DNA of 43,658 bases, from the NCBI GenBank assembly GCA_903902345.1, contig CAIUUR010000232.1, positions 1 through 43,658 of the forward strand, in the 5' to 3' direction. The notes beneath the pieces were generated by a model. It worked only from the letters and a program-made list of their open reading frames with translations. It was not told where the DNA came from and did not search any database. The first letter of the stretch is position 1. The number at the start of each line of letters is the position of its first letter. The position numbers and the translations under genes are program-made. Below, piece by piece: positions 1 to 9,156 of the stretch. The DNA is from an uncultured Geobacteraceae bacterium. GTDB taxonomy: Bacteria; Desulfobacterota; Desulfuromonadia; Geobacterales; CAIOGM01.

Positions 1-1863
1 AACAATCATGCCGGTGCGACGTTTCATCAGGCCGGCGTACCAGCGTAGCGCCGCTGCCAGCCCATAGGAAGAGAGTACGGGGGGCTGCAGACGAGCGATG
101 ATATTCCGGAGTTTGCCGCTGAGACCATCCACCAACTCCGTTGCATCGGCCATCAACCCCACAAGACGGATCCTCCGCTCCGGTTGAGCGTCGGTTTTGA
201 TCAGCGCCAGGGTGAAGTTGAGGGCCGTCAGGTCGGGACCCAGCTCGTCATGAAGTTCGGCGGCAAGAGTTTTTCGCACCTCTTCTTCCAGATCGATGAG
301 CCGTCGGCTGTAACGCTGGAGCGTCTGTTCCGTCTTTTTCTTCTCGGAAATGTCATGAATCAGGGAAACATACCCCTGCACCCCACCCCGGGAATCACGA
401 TCAGGAACATGAAACACCTGGAGCGTCAGCAACTTGCCGTCAACGCCGGTCATCTCGGTCTCGTAGGAAACCGGTTCCCCCCCAAGGACCCGGGCAACAA
501 AAGGGGCAGCTTCTCTCCAGGCGACCTCCCCGATGACCTCCCACACGTGACGGCCGCGGATCTCCTGCACAGTGATACCGGTCAGCTCTTCATAACGTCT
601 GTTGACCAGCTGATAGCGACACTCCCGGTCCACGTAGGAGACATAGGCCGGCATGGCGTCGATGATGAGATTCCTCAGCTCCTTGGTGCGATAGAGCTCC
701 TCCCTGGCCTCCCGCTGGACGGTAATGTCCTGGATTGTGCCGGTCATGACCAGCGGCCGCCCCTCTTCATCGTAGGTGGCGGTGGCATGAGAGTGTACCC
801 ATTTGCGCCTGCCGTCGGGCATGAGGAGCCGATATTCCAGCTCATAGGGACTCTGAGCGGCATGGGCACTCCGCTCCGCCAGCAGGAGACTCTCCCGGTC
901 ATCCGGATGGAGAATGGCCAGATAGTTATCGAAGTTGTTGTCGAAATCCCGAGGGCTGATCTGACTGATGGCAAACATGCCGTCGGACCAGGACAGCGTG
1001 TTTTTACGGTAATCGCGGCTCCAGGATCCCACCTGAGCCAACCGCTGAGCGTTGTTGAGATGGCTCTCACTGGCCCGAAGCCGCTTCTCCATCTCCTTCT
1101 GCGGGGTAATATCCGTAATGGTCCCCACGTAACCGGTGACGCCGTCCACGGGGTCGACTTCGGCAAGGGCCTGTCCCTGCACCCAGGTAATAACCCCGTC
1201 GGGGCGCAGCAAACGGTACTCCAGGTTGAACGGGAGCTGTTCCCGCAGGCAGTGTGACCAGGCCGCGAAGAACCTACCCCGGTCACCGGGATGAATCGTC
1301 CGCTCCCAACCGGTGAACAACGCCTCGTCGTAGCTGAACCCGGCAATCTGCTGCCACCGCTCGTTCACATAGAGGCACTCCCCCTGGAGATCGGCACGAA
1401 AGATCCCCACCGGCGCCCCCTGTGCCAGGGTACGGAGGAGGTTCCGGCCTGCCAGCAACGCTCCCTCCGCCTGCTTCTGGCCGGAGATATCAATGAGGGC
1501 AAGGTGGAACCCCTCCCCCGAGGATGCCGCCGTGGCGACAATCCGCACCGCCAGCGGGACGGCTTCATCCGTGAGGATCGTCACCTCGCAGCTCCCCTTA
1601 CGGCGACTTGTTTCCGTCCCGAGGAGGAAACCGGCAAAAAGGGGACGATCGTTCTCGGCCACGAGGAGCACCAGGGATCGACCCACCAGTTCGCAGCGTT
1701 CCCCCCCCAGGAGCGTGGCGCCGGCCAGGTTTATGCTGCCGATGATTCCGTTACCCCCCAGGGTCAGATACCCCACCGGCACGACATCAAAAAAGTCATC
1801 AGGCAACGGGGCAGCACGGAAATCCGGCTCTGCCGAACGTTTTCCCTTGCAGTCACTCATCAT
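1..1863 (-). CDS. Multi-PAS sensor histidine kinase, NarX/HisKA_3 type (3' end beyond window)
   Basis: I translated this on the minus strand: 621 codons stay open from ATG at 1863 to the window edge. Four PAS-type modules are visible at about residues 22-130, 145-255, 275-385 and 395-505. They are followed by an ELHDELGPDLTALNF box (about 536-550) with the phospho-accepting histidine at about 538, typical of HisKA_3 kinases that pair with LuxR/NarL-type regulators. The ATPase domain lies outside the window. No signal peptide or membrane segment is seen, so it is probably a cytoplasmic sensor; the ligand is unknown. AGGAG lies 6 bases before the first of two in-frame ATGs. It starts 9 bases after the rlmKL stop, so co-transcription is likely. 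Its first PAS domain resembles that of the sigma-54 activator at 37464-39194. Confidence 0.85.
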   Translation of the reverse strand, partial: MMSDCKGKRSAEPDFRAAPLPDDFFDVVPVGYLTLGGNGIIGSINLAGATLLGGERCELVGRSLVLLVAENDRPLFAGFLLGTETSRRKGSCEVTILTDEAVPLAVRIVATAASSGEGFHLALIDISGQKQAEGALLAGRNLLRTLAQGAPVGIFRADLQGECLYVNERWQQIAGFSYDEALFTGWERTIHPGDRGRFFAAWSHCLREQLPFNLEYRLLRPDGVITWVQGQALAEVDPVDGVTGYVGTITDITPQKEMEKRLRASESHLNNAQRLAQVGSWSRDYRKNTLSWSDGMFAISQISPRDFDNNFDNYLAILHPDDRESLLLAERSAHAAQSPYELEYRLLMPDGRRKWVHSHATATYDEEGRPLVMTGTIQDITVQREAREELYRTKELRNLIIDAMPAYVSYVDRECRYQLVNRRYEELTGITVQEIRGRHVWEVIGEVAWREAAPFVARVLGGEPVSYETEMTGVDGKLLTLQVFHVPDRDSRGGVQGYVSLIHDISEKKKTEQTLQRYSRRLIDLEEEVRKTLAAELHDELGPDLTALNFTLALIKTDAQPERRIRLVGLMADATELVDGLSGKLRNIIARLQPPVLSSYGLAAALRWYAGLMKRRTGMIV

Positions 1864-1872
1864 GGCCCACTC

Positions 1873-4044
1873 CTAGGAACAGGTGATCCGCCAGCAGGAG
1901 TGGATTCGTGGATTGCGCCGGAAATCGGGGGGGATGGTCCGGGGGGTGAGTTCTTCCAGGACGAGTCCGGGGAGAGCACTCCTCTCCAGGGTGAACTCCC
2001 GCAAGTTCGTGGAAAAGATCAGAACACCGTCAGGCTCCAGCAGCCGGGCGGCCAGGGTGATGAGCACCCCGTGGTCCCGCTGCAGGTCCAGAGTCCCCTC
2101 CATCCGCTTGGAGTTGGAGAACGAGGGGGGATCCAGAAAGATGAGATCCCATCGACGCGTCCCCTCCTCGGCCATATCCTCCAGCCACTCCCGGCAGTCG
2201 GCCCGGACCAGTTCGTGCCCCTTCCCCCCGACACCATTCAGTTCCAGGTTTCGCCTGGCCCACTCCAGGTAGGTGGCGGACAGGTCCACCGTGGTAGTGG
2301 CCGCCGCCCCCCCCACCGCGGCATGAACCGTGGCCGTGCCGGTGTACCCGAAGAGATTGAGAAACCGTTTACCCGGAGCGAGGGTCCGGAGGAGCTCCCG
2401 GGTGGGGCGGTGATCCAGGAAGAGACCGGTGTCCAGGTAGTCGGTGAAGTTCACCAGGAACCGGCAGGGGCCTTCCTGCACGTGGTAAAATTTCCCCGTC
2501 GCCCCCAGCCGGGTATACTGACTGCTCCCCTTCTGCCGGCGACGAATCTTGACGAAGAGTCGCTCCGTGGGGATCTCCAGGGTACCGGCAATGACCTCCA
2601 GCGCTTCCCGGAGCCGCCGGTCGGCGTCGGCCGGGTCGATGGAGCGAGGCGCTTCATACTCCTGCACATGGGCGTAGAGCTTTTCTCCACCGTAGAGATC
2701 CACCGCCAGATTGTATTCGGGGAGATCGGCATCGTAGAGGCGGTAACAGGTCACCCCCTCCCGGGCAGCCCACCCCTCCAGGTTCCGCCGGTTCTTCCGG
2801 AGCCGGTTGGCAAAGGATTCGGCGCCGGGGGTGAGGGGCTTCAAGGGAACAGGGGTGGATTCCCCCCTGGAGCGGGAGGTATCCTGCGCGGCAATGTCGA
2901 AAAGGGAGAGGGAACACTCCAGGGCGCCGTTGTACAAAACCGTCACCTTCCGGGGCTTGAGGCCGATGGGGTACCGCTCCTGACTTCCGGTGAGAAGGGC
3001 GGCGCTCCAGCCGCGAAACTCCCCCTTGAGAAGTTCGCCGATGCGGGAATAGAGCCGAGCAAGGTCCTCCCCCCGTCCCAACCGCTCACCGTAGGGGGGG
3101 TTAATCACCACCATCCCCGGAACCCCTCCCGGTACGGTGGGGCGGGCATCGCCGATCTCCCGCCGCTCGAAGCGGATGATCCCCGCCAGACCGGCCCGTT
3201 CCGCATTGGAGCGGGCCATCCCCAGAGCCTTCTCATCCCGGTCGTACCCGGCAATGTCCAGCGTCCGGTTCAAGCCGGCCTCCCACCGCTGCCGGGCCTT
3301 GCCCCGCAACTCCTCCCAGAGCCCGGCATCGTGCCCCTTCCATCCCAAAAAGCCGAAATAATTCCGAAAAAACCCCGGGGCGGTATCTGTGGCCATGAGT
3401 GCGGCTTCGATGGGAAAGGTCCCGGAACCGCACATGGGGTCCAGGAGCGGAGCACCGTTTTTTGCCAGTTCCGGCCACCCGGCCCGATGGAGAATGGCCG
3501 CCGCCAGGTTCTCCTTCAGCGGGGCCTCTCCCTTCTCCTCGCGGTATCCCCGGCGGTGCAGGCTTTCCCCGGAAAGGTCCAGGCTCACCGTCGCCACCCC
3601 TTTGTGGAGCCGGACGGCCACCTGGAGATTCGGCCGATCACGGGCCACCGACGGTCGGACCCCGTACCGGTCACGGAACTGATCCACAATGGCATCCTTC
3701 ACCTTCACCGCGCCGAAGCGGGTGTCAGTGATGAGGGGGGAGCCGCCGGCAAAATCCACGGCAAGAGTCCCTTCCGGGAGGAGATGGTGGTCCCAGGGAA
3801 CCGTAAGTATCCCCTCGTAAAGATCCTGGGGACTTTCCACCGGAAACTCGGTCAGAGTGAGAAATACCCGTCCGGCAATGCGTGACCAGAGGCAGATCCG
3901 GTACCCCAGTGCCAGGGCGCCGGAACAGTGAACCCCGGCATGCCCCTCCCTGACGGCGTCGGCGCCCAGGGAACCGAGCTCGCAGGCAAGGAGGTATTCG
4001 GCGCCACGAGGAGCAGTAATAAAGTATGAAAAGGGTTTGGTCAT
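1873..4044 (-). CDS. rlmL: 23S rRNA (guanine) methyltransferase RlmKL
   Basis: This is a double methylase of about 723 residues, close to the roughly 700 of E. coli RlmKL. A THUMP RNA-binding region comes first (about 1-160). The RlmL-type methylase follows, with the SAM loop DPMCGSGTFPIEAAL and the catalytic NPPYGERLG. The C-terminal RlmK-type methylase has FLNLFGYTGTATVHAA and LDPPSFSNS. The two halves modify G2445 and G2069 of 23S rRNA (E. coli numbering) during 50S assembly. I chose ATG at 4044, which has GGTGGAG 9 bases upstream; a GTG at 4059 would add five residues but has no ribosome site of its own. It lies between a regulator gene and a sensor kinase gene on the same strand. Confidence 0.95.
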   Translation of the reverse strand: MTKPFSYFITAPRGAEYLLACELGSLGADAVREGHAGVHCSGALALGYRICLWSRIAGRVFLTLTEFPVESPQDLYEGILTVPWDHHLLPEGTLAVDFAGGSPLITDTRFGAVKVKDAIVDQFRDRYGVRPSVARDRPNLQVAVRLHKGVATVSLDLSGESLHRRGYREEKGEAPLKENLAAAILHRAGWPELAKNGAPLLDPMCGSGTFPIEAALMATDTAPGFFRNYFGFLGWKGHDAGLWEELRGKARQRWEAGLNRTLDIAGYDRDEKALGMARSNAERAGLAGIIRFERREIGDARPTVPGGVPGMVVINPPYGERLGRGEDLARLYSRIGELLKGEFRGWSAALLTGSQERYPIGLKPRKVTVLYNGALECSLSLFDIAAQDTSRSRGESTPVPLKPLTPGAESFANRLRKNRRNLEGWAAREGVTCYRLYDADLPEYNLAVDLYGGEKLYAHVQEYEAPRSIDPADADRRLREALEVIAGTLEIPTERLFVKIRRRQKGSSQYTRLGATGKFYHVQEGPCRFLVNFTDYLDTGLFLDHRPTRELLRTLAPGKRFLNLFGYTGTATVHAAVGGAAATTTVDLSATYLEWARRNLELNGVGGKGHELVRADCREWLEDMAEEGTRRWDLIFLDPPSFSNSKRMEGTLDLQRDHGVLITLAARLLEPDGVLIFSTNLREFTLERSALPGLVLEELTPRTIPPDFRRNPRIHSCWRITCS

Positions 4045-4117
4045 GATGTAGTGCTCCACCGGGAATATGCTACCGCAACTCTATCATGAATACCGGAAAT
4101 TAGGGGGAGAATCAACG

Positions 4118-4762
4118 TTACTGAGGAGCGCAGTGGGGGCAGACGGTTCTCCCCACTCCCATGGTCATCTCCTCCTGGAGATACTCCAGGGCCTCCTGAA
4201 GGGAACCGACTTTCCCGCCGAAGCCGGCAAGGAAACGCCGGGCCTGATCCTCGTTCTCGAAGGTCAGAATGGAGGGGGAACAACAGGGGGAGGCCGCGCT
4301 CCCCATGAGGTAATAGGAGCGATGGGCCGGATGGGGACGGCCGCTGATGAAGTCGGCAGTCATGGCCGAGGTGATGTTTTCCTTATGCCGGAGGTGGGCC
4401 GAGAGGCCGCAATGGGGACAACAGGCAAAGTACTGTTCGCCCGACGCCAGAGTAATCCCATAAAGGAGATGCTGGGTAACCGGACGGAGGCAGACGAGAC
4501 AGGTGTCCAGGGGATGTACCGGGGGAGCCACCCGGGACAGTGATGGCAGCGAAATAGCGGGAGTGGAGAGCACCTTGGCTTCATCGGCGGGAACTGCGCC
4601 ACCGAAGATTCGTCGGATGAGGCCACGGGATTCCAGTACGTCCAGATCACGATGAATGGTCATCTTGGAGACTTCGAACTGCTCGGTCATTTCCTTGAGG
4701 GAGAGTCCCCCCTTCTCCTGGATCATGGCGATAAGCTCTTTGCGTCGCTGGCTAGCTTTCAT
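4118..4762 (-). CDS. DeoR-type regulator with C-terminal cysteine-rich NosL/TRASH-like domain
   Basis: Residues 1-60 form a typical DeoR winged helix (SLKEMTEQFEVSKMTIHRDL, then a GLIRRIFGGAV wing). The usual DeoR sugar-phosphate domain is absent. Instead the tail has CLVC (about residue 93), CCPHCG (about 119), CC (about 165) and a NosL-like stretch RRFLAGFGGKVGSLQEALEY, with a last CPHC near the end. The cysteine pairs suggest binding of a metal such as copper or zinc, or redox sensing, in place of a sugar ligand; this is inference. ATG at 4762 is preferred because GGTGAGG sits 9 bases upstream; ATG at 4771 abuts that site. A long perfect palindrome just upstream may be its own operator. 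The 58-bp gap to rlmKL suggests one transcript. Confidence 0.8.
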   Translation of the reverse strand: MKASQRRKELIAMIQEKGGLSLKEMTEQFEVSKMTIHRDLDVLESRGLIRRIFGGAVPADEAKVLSTPAISLPSLSRVAPPVHPLDTCLVCLRPVTQHLLYGITLASGEQYFACCPHCGLSAHLRHKENITSAMTADFISGRPHPAHRSYYLMGSAASPCCSPSILTFENEDQARRFLAGFGGKVGSLQEALEYLQEEMTMGVGRTVCPHCAPQ

Positions 4763-4779
4763 GACGACCATCCTCACCG

Positions 4780-4807
4780 TTTTTTTGTTAGCAATATAAC
4801 AAAAAAA
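4780..4807. promoter_or_regulatory. Perfect palindrome, probable autoregulatory operator
   Basis: TTTTTTTGTTA-GCAATA-TAACAAAAAAA has 11-bp perfect arms and a 6-bp spacer. It sits 18 bases before the chosen start of the DeoR-type regulator gene. The core TTGTTA-N6-TAACAA has the size and symmetry of a dimeric winged-helix binding site. Autoregulation is inferred from position only. A hairpin flanked by T-runs could also act as a terminator for transcripts from the right. Confidence 0.5.
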
Positions 4808-4913
4808 GGAGGAGTCACGCAACGAAATGCTTGGCGCCGAATTCCCGGCAGTTATCCCGGGGGCAGACCCGGCGTTTTCGACAGTTTCGGTTAAACCTCT
4901 AAAAAGCAGTCCA

Positions 4914-5060
4914 CCACTGAGACACGGAGACACTGAGGATAATCTTACACAGTTACTCAGGTTGCACGGACATACGTTATAAACTGGGTCAAACCTTCTG
5001 GGTTAAAACCAAGAACCAGATTTTCTCTGTGATTTCCTCCGTGTCTCCGCGCCTCAGTGG
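4914..5060. repeat. Paired inverted-repeat element (ccactgag...ctcagtgg)
   Basis: The left arm 4914-4933 and the right arm 5041-5060 are complementary at 18 of 20 positions. Each arm is built from GGAGACAC-like units. About 107 bp of AT-richer DNA lies between them. The outer flanks are A-rich on the left (AAAAAGCAGTCC) and T-rich on the right (AACCGTTTTTTGG), as in the elements at 37095-37397. It fills much of the gap between the DeoR-type gene and the Bat operon; the rest of 4808-5162 shows no convincing gene. Confidence 0.75.
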
Positions 5061-5162
5061 TTCAAAAACCGTTTTTTGGCTAAAGAATTACCGGTATCTC
5101 GCCGATGAGAGTAACAGGTGAATTCGGCCATGGCGACCTACCTGCAACGAAGGAGAACCGTA

Positions 5163-5591
5163 ATGAAGGCGTCCGCACCGACTACCACGGGAAATTACTC
5201 CTCGCAACTCCTCCTGGGGGGAGCCGCAATCCCCTTGCCAGGTTCTGCGGCGCCCTCAGGAACCGCGCCCCGGGATACTACCGCCAGGAAGCCCCCCCCC
5301 GGCGGAGACGCCGTAGCCGTGGATCTTTCCGCATCCCATGACGTCTTCGCTGCGGTGGACAAGTTCTTCGATCTGAACAGCCCGGGCAAACTGGAAACCT
5401 TCAACTCGTTGTCGCCGGACGAAAAAGGACAGGCGTTGAAGATGGTCGCCGAACTGGGGAAGAGAGGGTATGTGGGGTACGAAACCCTCCTGGTGAATAA
5501 TCAGAAGGTGGAACGTCACGACATCATCATGGAGATCGGGGACGACCGGCTCCGCAACGCCCGCGTTTACCACGGAGCTGACGGGAGGTAA
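5163..5591 (+). CDS. Unknown protein, first gene of the Bat operon
   Basis: This 142-residue protein is not from a family I recognise. The first 45 residues are rich in Ala, Pro, Thr and Gly and probably disordered. The rest is a compact charged domain (about 48-138) with FFDLNSPGKLETFNSLSPDE and GKRGYVGYETLLVNNQKVE. There is no signal peptide or membrane segment. ATG at 5163 has AAGGAGA 6 bases upstream and is preferred over an earlier in-frame ATG at 5118. It ends 35 bp before moxR in the same direction, so it probably belongs to that operon, perhaps as a small cytoplasmic partner of the MoxR ATPase (inference). Confidence 0.65.
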   Translation: MKASAPTTTGNYSSQLLLGGAAIPLPGSAAPSGTAPRDTTARKPPPGGDAVAVDLSASHDVFAAVDKFFDLNSPGKLETFNSLSPDEKGQALKMVAELGKRGYVGYETLLVNNQKVERHDIIMEIGDDRLRNARVYHGADGR

Positions 5592-5626
5592 TAGGGTTTG
5601 TCAGGCAATCCAGGAGAGTCCGGAAC

Positions 5627-6616
<990 letters not shown>

Positions 6617-6649
6617 AACCGTCATTCCTTCCCGAAATCGACCAGCGCC

Positions 6650-7534
6650 ATGACCTCACCGGAAGAGTTCAAGCAGATCCGCCGCATTCATCTCCTGGCC
6701 TCGCGCCCGGCCGCCGGCATCCTGGCCGGCGAATACCGGAGTTCCTTCAAGGGGAAGGGTATCGAGTTTGATGAACTGCGGGAGTACCAACCGGGTGACG
6801 ACATCCGGAATATCGACTGGAACGTGACCGCCCGATCGTCCCACCCTTTCGTGCGCCGCTTCGTGGAAGAACGGGAACTCACCGTCATGATCATGCTGGA
6901 TATCTCCCCCTCCCTCCGCTTCGGCACCGGGCAGCAGCTCAAGAGCCGGAGGGCGACGGAGATCGTCGCCCTCCTGGCCGGCGCAGCGCTCCGGAATAAC
7001 GACAAGGTCGGCCTCCTCCTCTTTACCGACCGGATCGAGCAGTACCTCCCCCCACAGAAGGGTAACCGGCAGCTGTTCAAGCTGATCCGGGAAGCGCTCT
7101 TTCTGAAACCGGCAGGGAGAGGCACCGATATTGCCGGTGCGTTGGAGTACCTGGAACGGGTCATGAAGACGACCGCGCTCCTCTTCCTGGTCTCGGACTG
7201 CATCGCGCCGGAGTTTTCGCGCCCCCTGATGCGGGCCGCTGCCCGCCATGATCTGGTGGCCATCGCCATGTCGGACCCGGCGGAGATTGAGCTCCCGGAG
7301 GCCGGAGTGGTCATGCTGGAGGAAGCGGAAACCGGCGAGAAGTTTCTGGTGGATACGGGCAATCCCCGGACCCGGAGCTGCTATCGCCACGCCGGGAAGC
7401 TGTTGCGGGAGAAGGTACGAGCCGGATTCCACCGGGCCGGGGCTGATTTTATGGAGATTACGCCGGGAAGTTCCTGTTATCAGACCCTGGTCGGTTTCTT
7501 CCGGCAACGGGGACGGAGGGTGCAACGCAGATGA
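6650..7534 (+). CDS. DUF58 domain protein (VWA-like, MoxR partner)
   Basis: This 294-residue protein has the DUF58 hallmark EFDELREYQPGDDIRNIDWN followed by TARSSHPFVRRF. A VWA-like core begins with IMLDISPSLRFG, a degenerate MIDAS (D-I-S-P-S). There is no membrane helix, so it is likely cytoplasmic or peripheral. DUF58 proteins follow moxR in Bat operons and are thought to link the ATPase with membrane VWA proteins. ATG at 6650 is the family-like start. The last codons overlap the next gene by 4 bases (ATGA at 7531-7534), indicating translational coupling. Confidence 0.93.
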   Translation: MTSPEEFKQIRRIHLLASRPAAGILAGEYRSSFKGKGIEFDELREYQPGDDIRNIDWNVTARSSHPFVRRFVEERELTVMIMLDISPSLRFGTGQQLKSRRATEIVALLAGAALRNNDKVGLLLFTDRIEQYLPPQKGNRQLFKLIREALFLKPAGRGTDIAGALEYLERVMKTTALLFLVSDCIAPEFSRPLMRAAARHDLVAIAMSDPAEIELPEAGVVMLEEAETGEKFLVDTGNPRTRSCYRHAGKLLREKVRAGFHRAGADFMEITPGSSCYQTLVGFFRQRGRRVQRR

Positions 7535-8148
7535 GCGCCCCTATCCGGTGGAAAATCATCCCGGCGGGAGCGGTGCTCCTCCTTTCCCTGACATCTGCTC
7601 CAAGGTTTGCCGATCCCGGCGCCATCCCCCCGGAGGTGACCCCTGCCAGGGTAGAGATTCGAGACATCAAGGGTCCCCTTCCTCCGACGCAGCTGTTCCC
7701 CTGGCTCCTGCCGCTGGGCTCCGCCGTTTCCCTTGCGGCCGGAATGACGTTTTTCAGTATCATGAGGCGCCGGAGGAGTCGGAGTTCCCTCCACCCGGAT
7801 CCCACCCCGCTCCCCCCCGAAGCGGCACTGGATACCCTGGCGGTGCGGTTCGCTGAAGGGAAGGAGGAGCTCCGCCACCTGTACGGGGAGCTCTCCTCCC
7901 TGGTGCGGCTCACCCTGGAGCAGCAAAGCGGGCTCCCCGCCCGGCGGATGACCTCCCAGGAACTCGTGAAGGAGATCGTTGCCCGGGGAGCAGTTTCCAA
8001 CGAAGCAGCAGAGCGGCTCACTACCTTCCTGCTCCGGTGCGACCTGGTGAAATTCGCCGGGGTAACCCCCACCGCGGTGGAGATAGAGGAAGCGCTGGCC
8101 GCTGCCCGCAGGATCATCCTGGTAACGACAGGTGTTACGTTATCATGA
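7531..8148 (+). CDS. DUF4381-like membrane-anchored protein of the Bat operon
   Basis: This 205-residue protein has an N-terminal hydrophobic stretch (about 8-25), a Pro-rich linker and a second hydrophobic helix (about 51-72, LFPWLLPLGSAVSLAAGMTF) followed by RRRR. That leaves a short periplasmic part and a cytoplasmic tail. The tail (about 95-200) is helical and contains the LLRCDLVKFAGVTP motif shared by DUF4381 proteins and BatD tails; BatD at 12201 has a similar tail (LFSDCNRARYG). It overlaps DUF58 upstream and batA downstream by 4 bases each (ATGA). Likely an accessory subunit of the VWA complex. Confidence 0.8.
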   Translation: MSAPIRWKIIPAGAVLLLSLTSAPRFADPGAIPPEVTPARVEIRDIKGPLPPTQLFPWLLPLGSAVSLAAGMTFFSIMRRRRSRSSLHPDPTPLPPEAALDTLAVRFAEGKEELRHLYGELSSLVRLTLEQQSGLPARRMTSQELVKEIVARGAVSNEAAERLTTFLLRCDLVKFAGVTPTAVEIEEALAAARRIILVTTGVTLS

Positions 8149-9155
8149 CCTTCGCCGACCCCTGGTTCCTCCTCCTTACCCTGCCGCTGCTGGGAGCACT
8201 CCCGCTGCTCCGGAGAGGAGAAAAAGGGGCGTCGGGGGTGCTCTTTCCCCACGGGAGGGTGCTGCGGGATCTCCCCCCATCATTTCGGGTCAAGGCCGCC
8301 GGGCTCCTCCCCCTTCTCAGGAGCGCCGGGCTTCTGCTCCTGGTTCTGGCCCTGGCGCGCCCCCAGAGCGTGGGAAAGGATCGGACGCTACCCCGGAAAG
8401 GGATCGATATCATGCTGGCGCTGGATCTCTCCACCAGCATGAAGGCGAAAGATCTTGATTCCGGAGTGGGGGGGGAGGACCGGCTCCGGATTGCCCAGAG
8501 GGTACTCCGGGAGTTCATCACCCGGCGGGAGGGGGACAGAATAGGGATGATCGTCTTTGCGGCGCACCCCTACCTCCTCGCCCCACTGACCCTGGACCAC
8601 CAATGGCTCCGGGAGAACCTGACCCGGGTGACTACCGACAGCATCGAAGACGGCACCGCCCTGGGGGACGCTCTTCTGGCCGCCCTGGCCCGGCTAACGG
8701 ACAACGGCGTCCGGACCGACCATCGGGAGAAGATCGTCATTCTCCTCACCGATGGAAGGAATAATGCCGGGTCAATTTCCCCCGCCGTCGCCGCAGCCTC
8801 CGCCCGGGCCCTGGGGATCAAGGTCCATACGGTGGGGGTCGGCTCCCGCGGCCGGGCGCTCTTCCCGCTCACCGACCCCTTCGGCGCCACCGTCTATCGG
8901 CAGCTCCCGGTTGACATGGACGAACCGACCCTGCGGGAGATCGCCCGGAACACCGGCGGCGACTATTACCGGGCCACCGACGCCGCGACTCTCCAGAAGG
9001 TCTGTCAACGCATCGACACCCTGGAAAAACGCCCGTTGGAAACCAGGGAGCATCTCCCCCGACGCGAACTTTTCCCCCTCTTCCTCCTCCCGGCCCTGGC
9101 GTTCCTCCTTGCAGAGATCACCCTAACGTGCACCCTGCTGAGAAGGAGTCCCTGA
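8145..9155 (+). CDS. batA: BatA-like VWA membrane protein
   Basis: This 336-residue protein has two N-terminal membrane helices (about 6-22 and 53-71). A periplasmic VWA domain follows, with a complete MIDAS: DLSTS at 94-98, plus DGTALGDALLAA and LLTDGRNNAG. A C-terminal membrane helix (about 305-330) closes the protein. BatA and BatB are inner-membrane VWA proteins first described in Bacteroides aerotolerance; the molecular role is unsettled, with envelope assembly or stress tolerance proposed. ATG at 8145 overlaps the previous stop (ATGA), so longer in-frame versions are rejected. The batB start follows the stop by one base. Confidence 0.92.
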   Translation: MTFADPWFLLLTLPLLGALPLLRRGEKGASGVLFPHGRVLRDLPPSFRVKAAGLLPLLRSAGLLLLVLALARPQSVGKDRTLPRKGIDIMLALDLSTSMKAKDLDSGVGGEDRLRIAQRVLREFITRREGDRIGMIVFAAHPYLLAPLTLDHQWLRENLTRVTTDSIEDGTALGDALLAALARLTDNGVRTDHREKIVILLTDGRNNAGSISPAVAAASARALGIKVHTVGVGSRGRALFPLTDPFGATVYRQLPVDMDEPTLREIARNTGGDYYRATDAATLQKVCQRIDTLEKRPLETREHLPRRELFPLFLLPALAFLLAEITLTCTLLRRSP

Positions 9156-9156
9156 G

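Noticed and set aside
184-1257. Long plus-strand open frame
   Set aside because: It is antisense to the PAS kinase, whose minus frame has clear PAS and HisKA_3 motifs; the plus frame has no family motif.
1291-3885. 864-codon plus-strand open frame
   Set aside because: Shadow of rlmKL caused by high GC; its product is Pro/Gly-rich with no recognisable domain.
4914-5060. Plain rho-independent terminator
   Set aside because: The arms are over 100 bp apart, so a simple terminator hairpin is not the best description.
5072-5092. Sigma-54 promoter before the Bat operon (TGGCTAAAGAATTACC)
   Set aside because: The -12 GC is not kept (AC instead), so the match is too weak.
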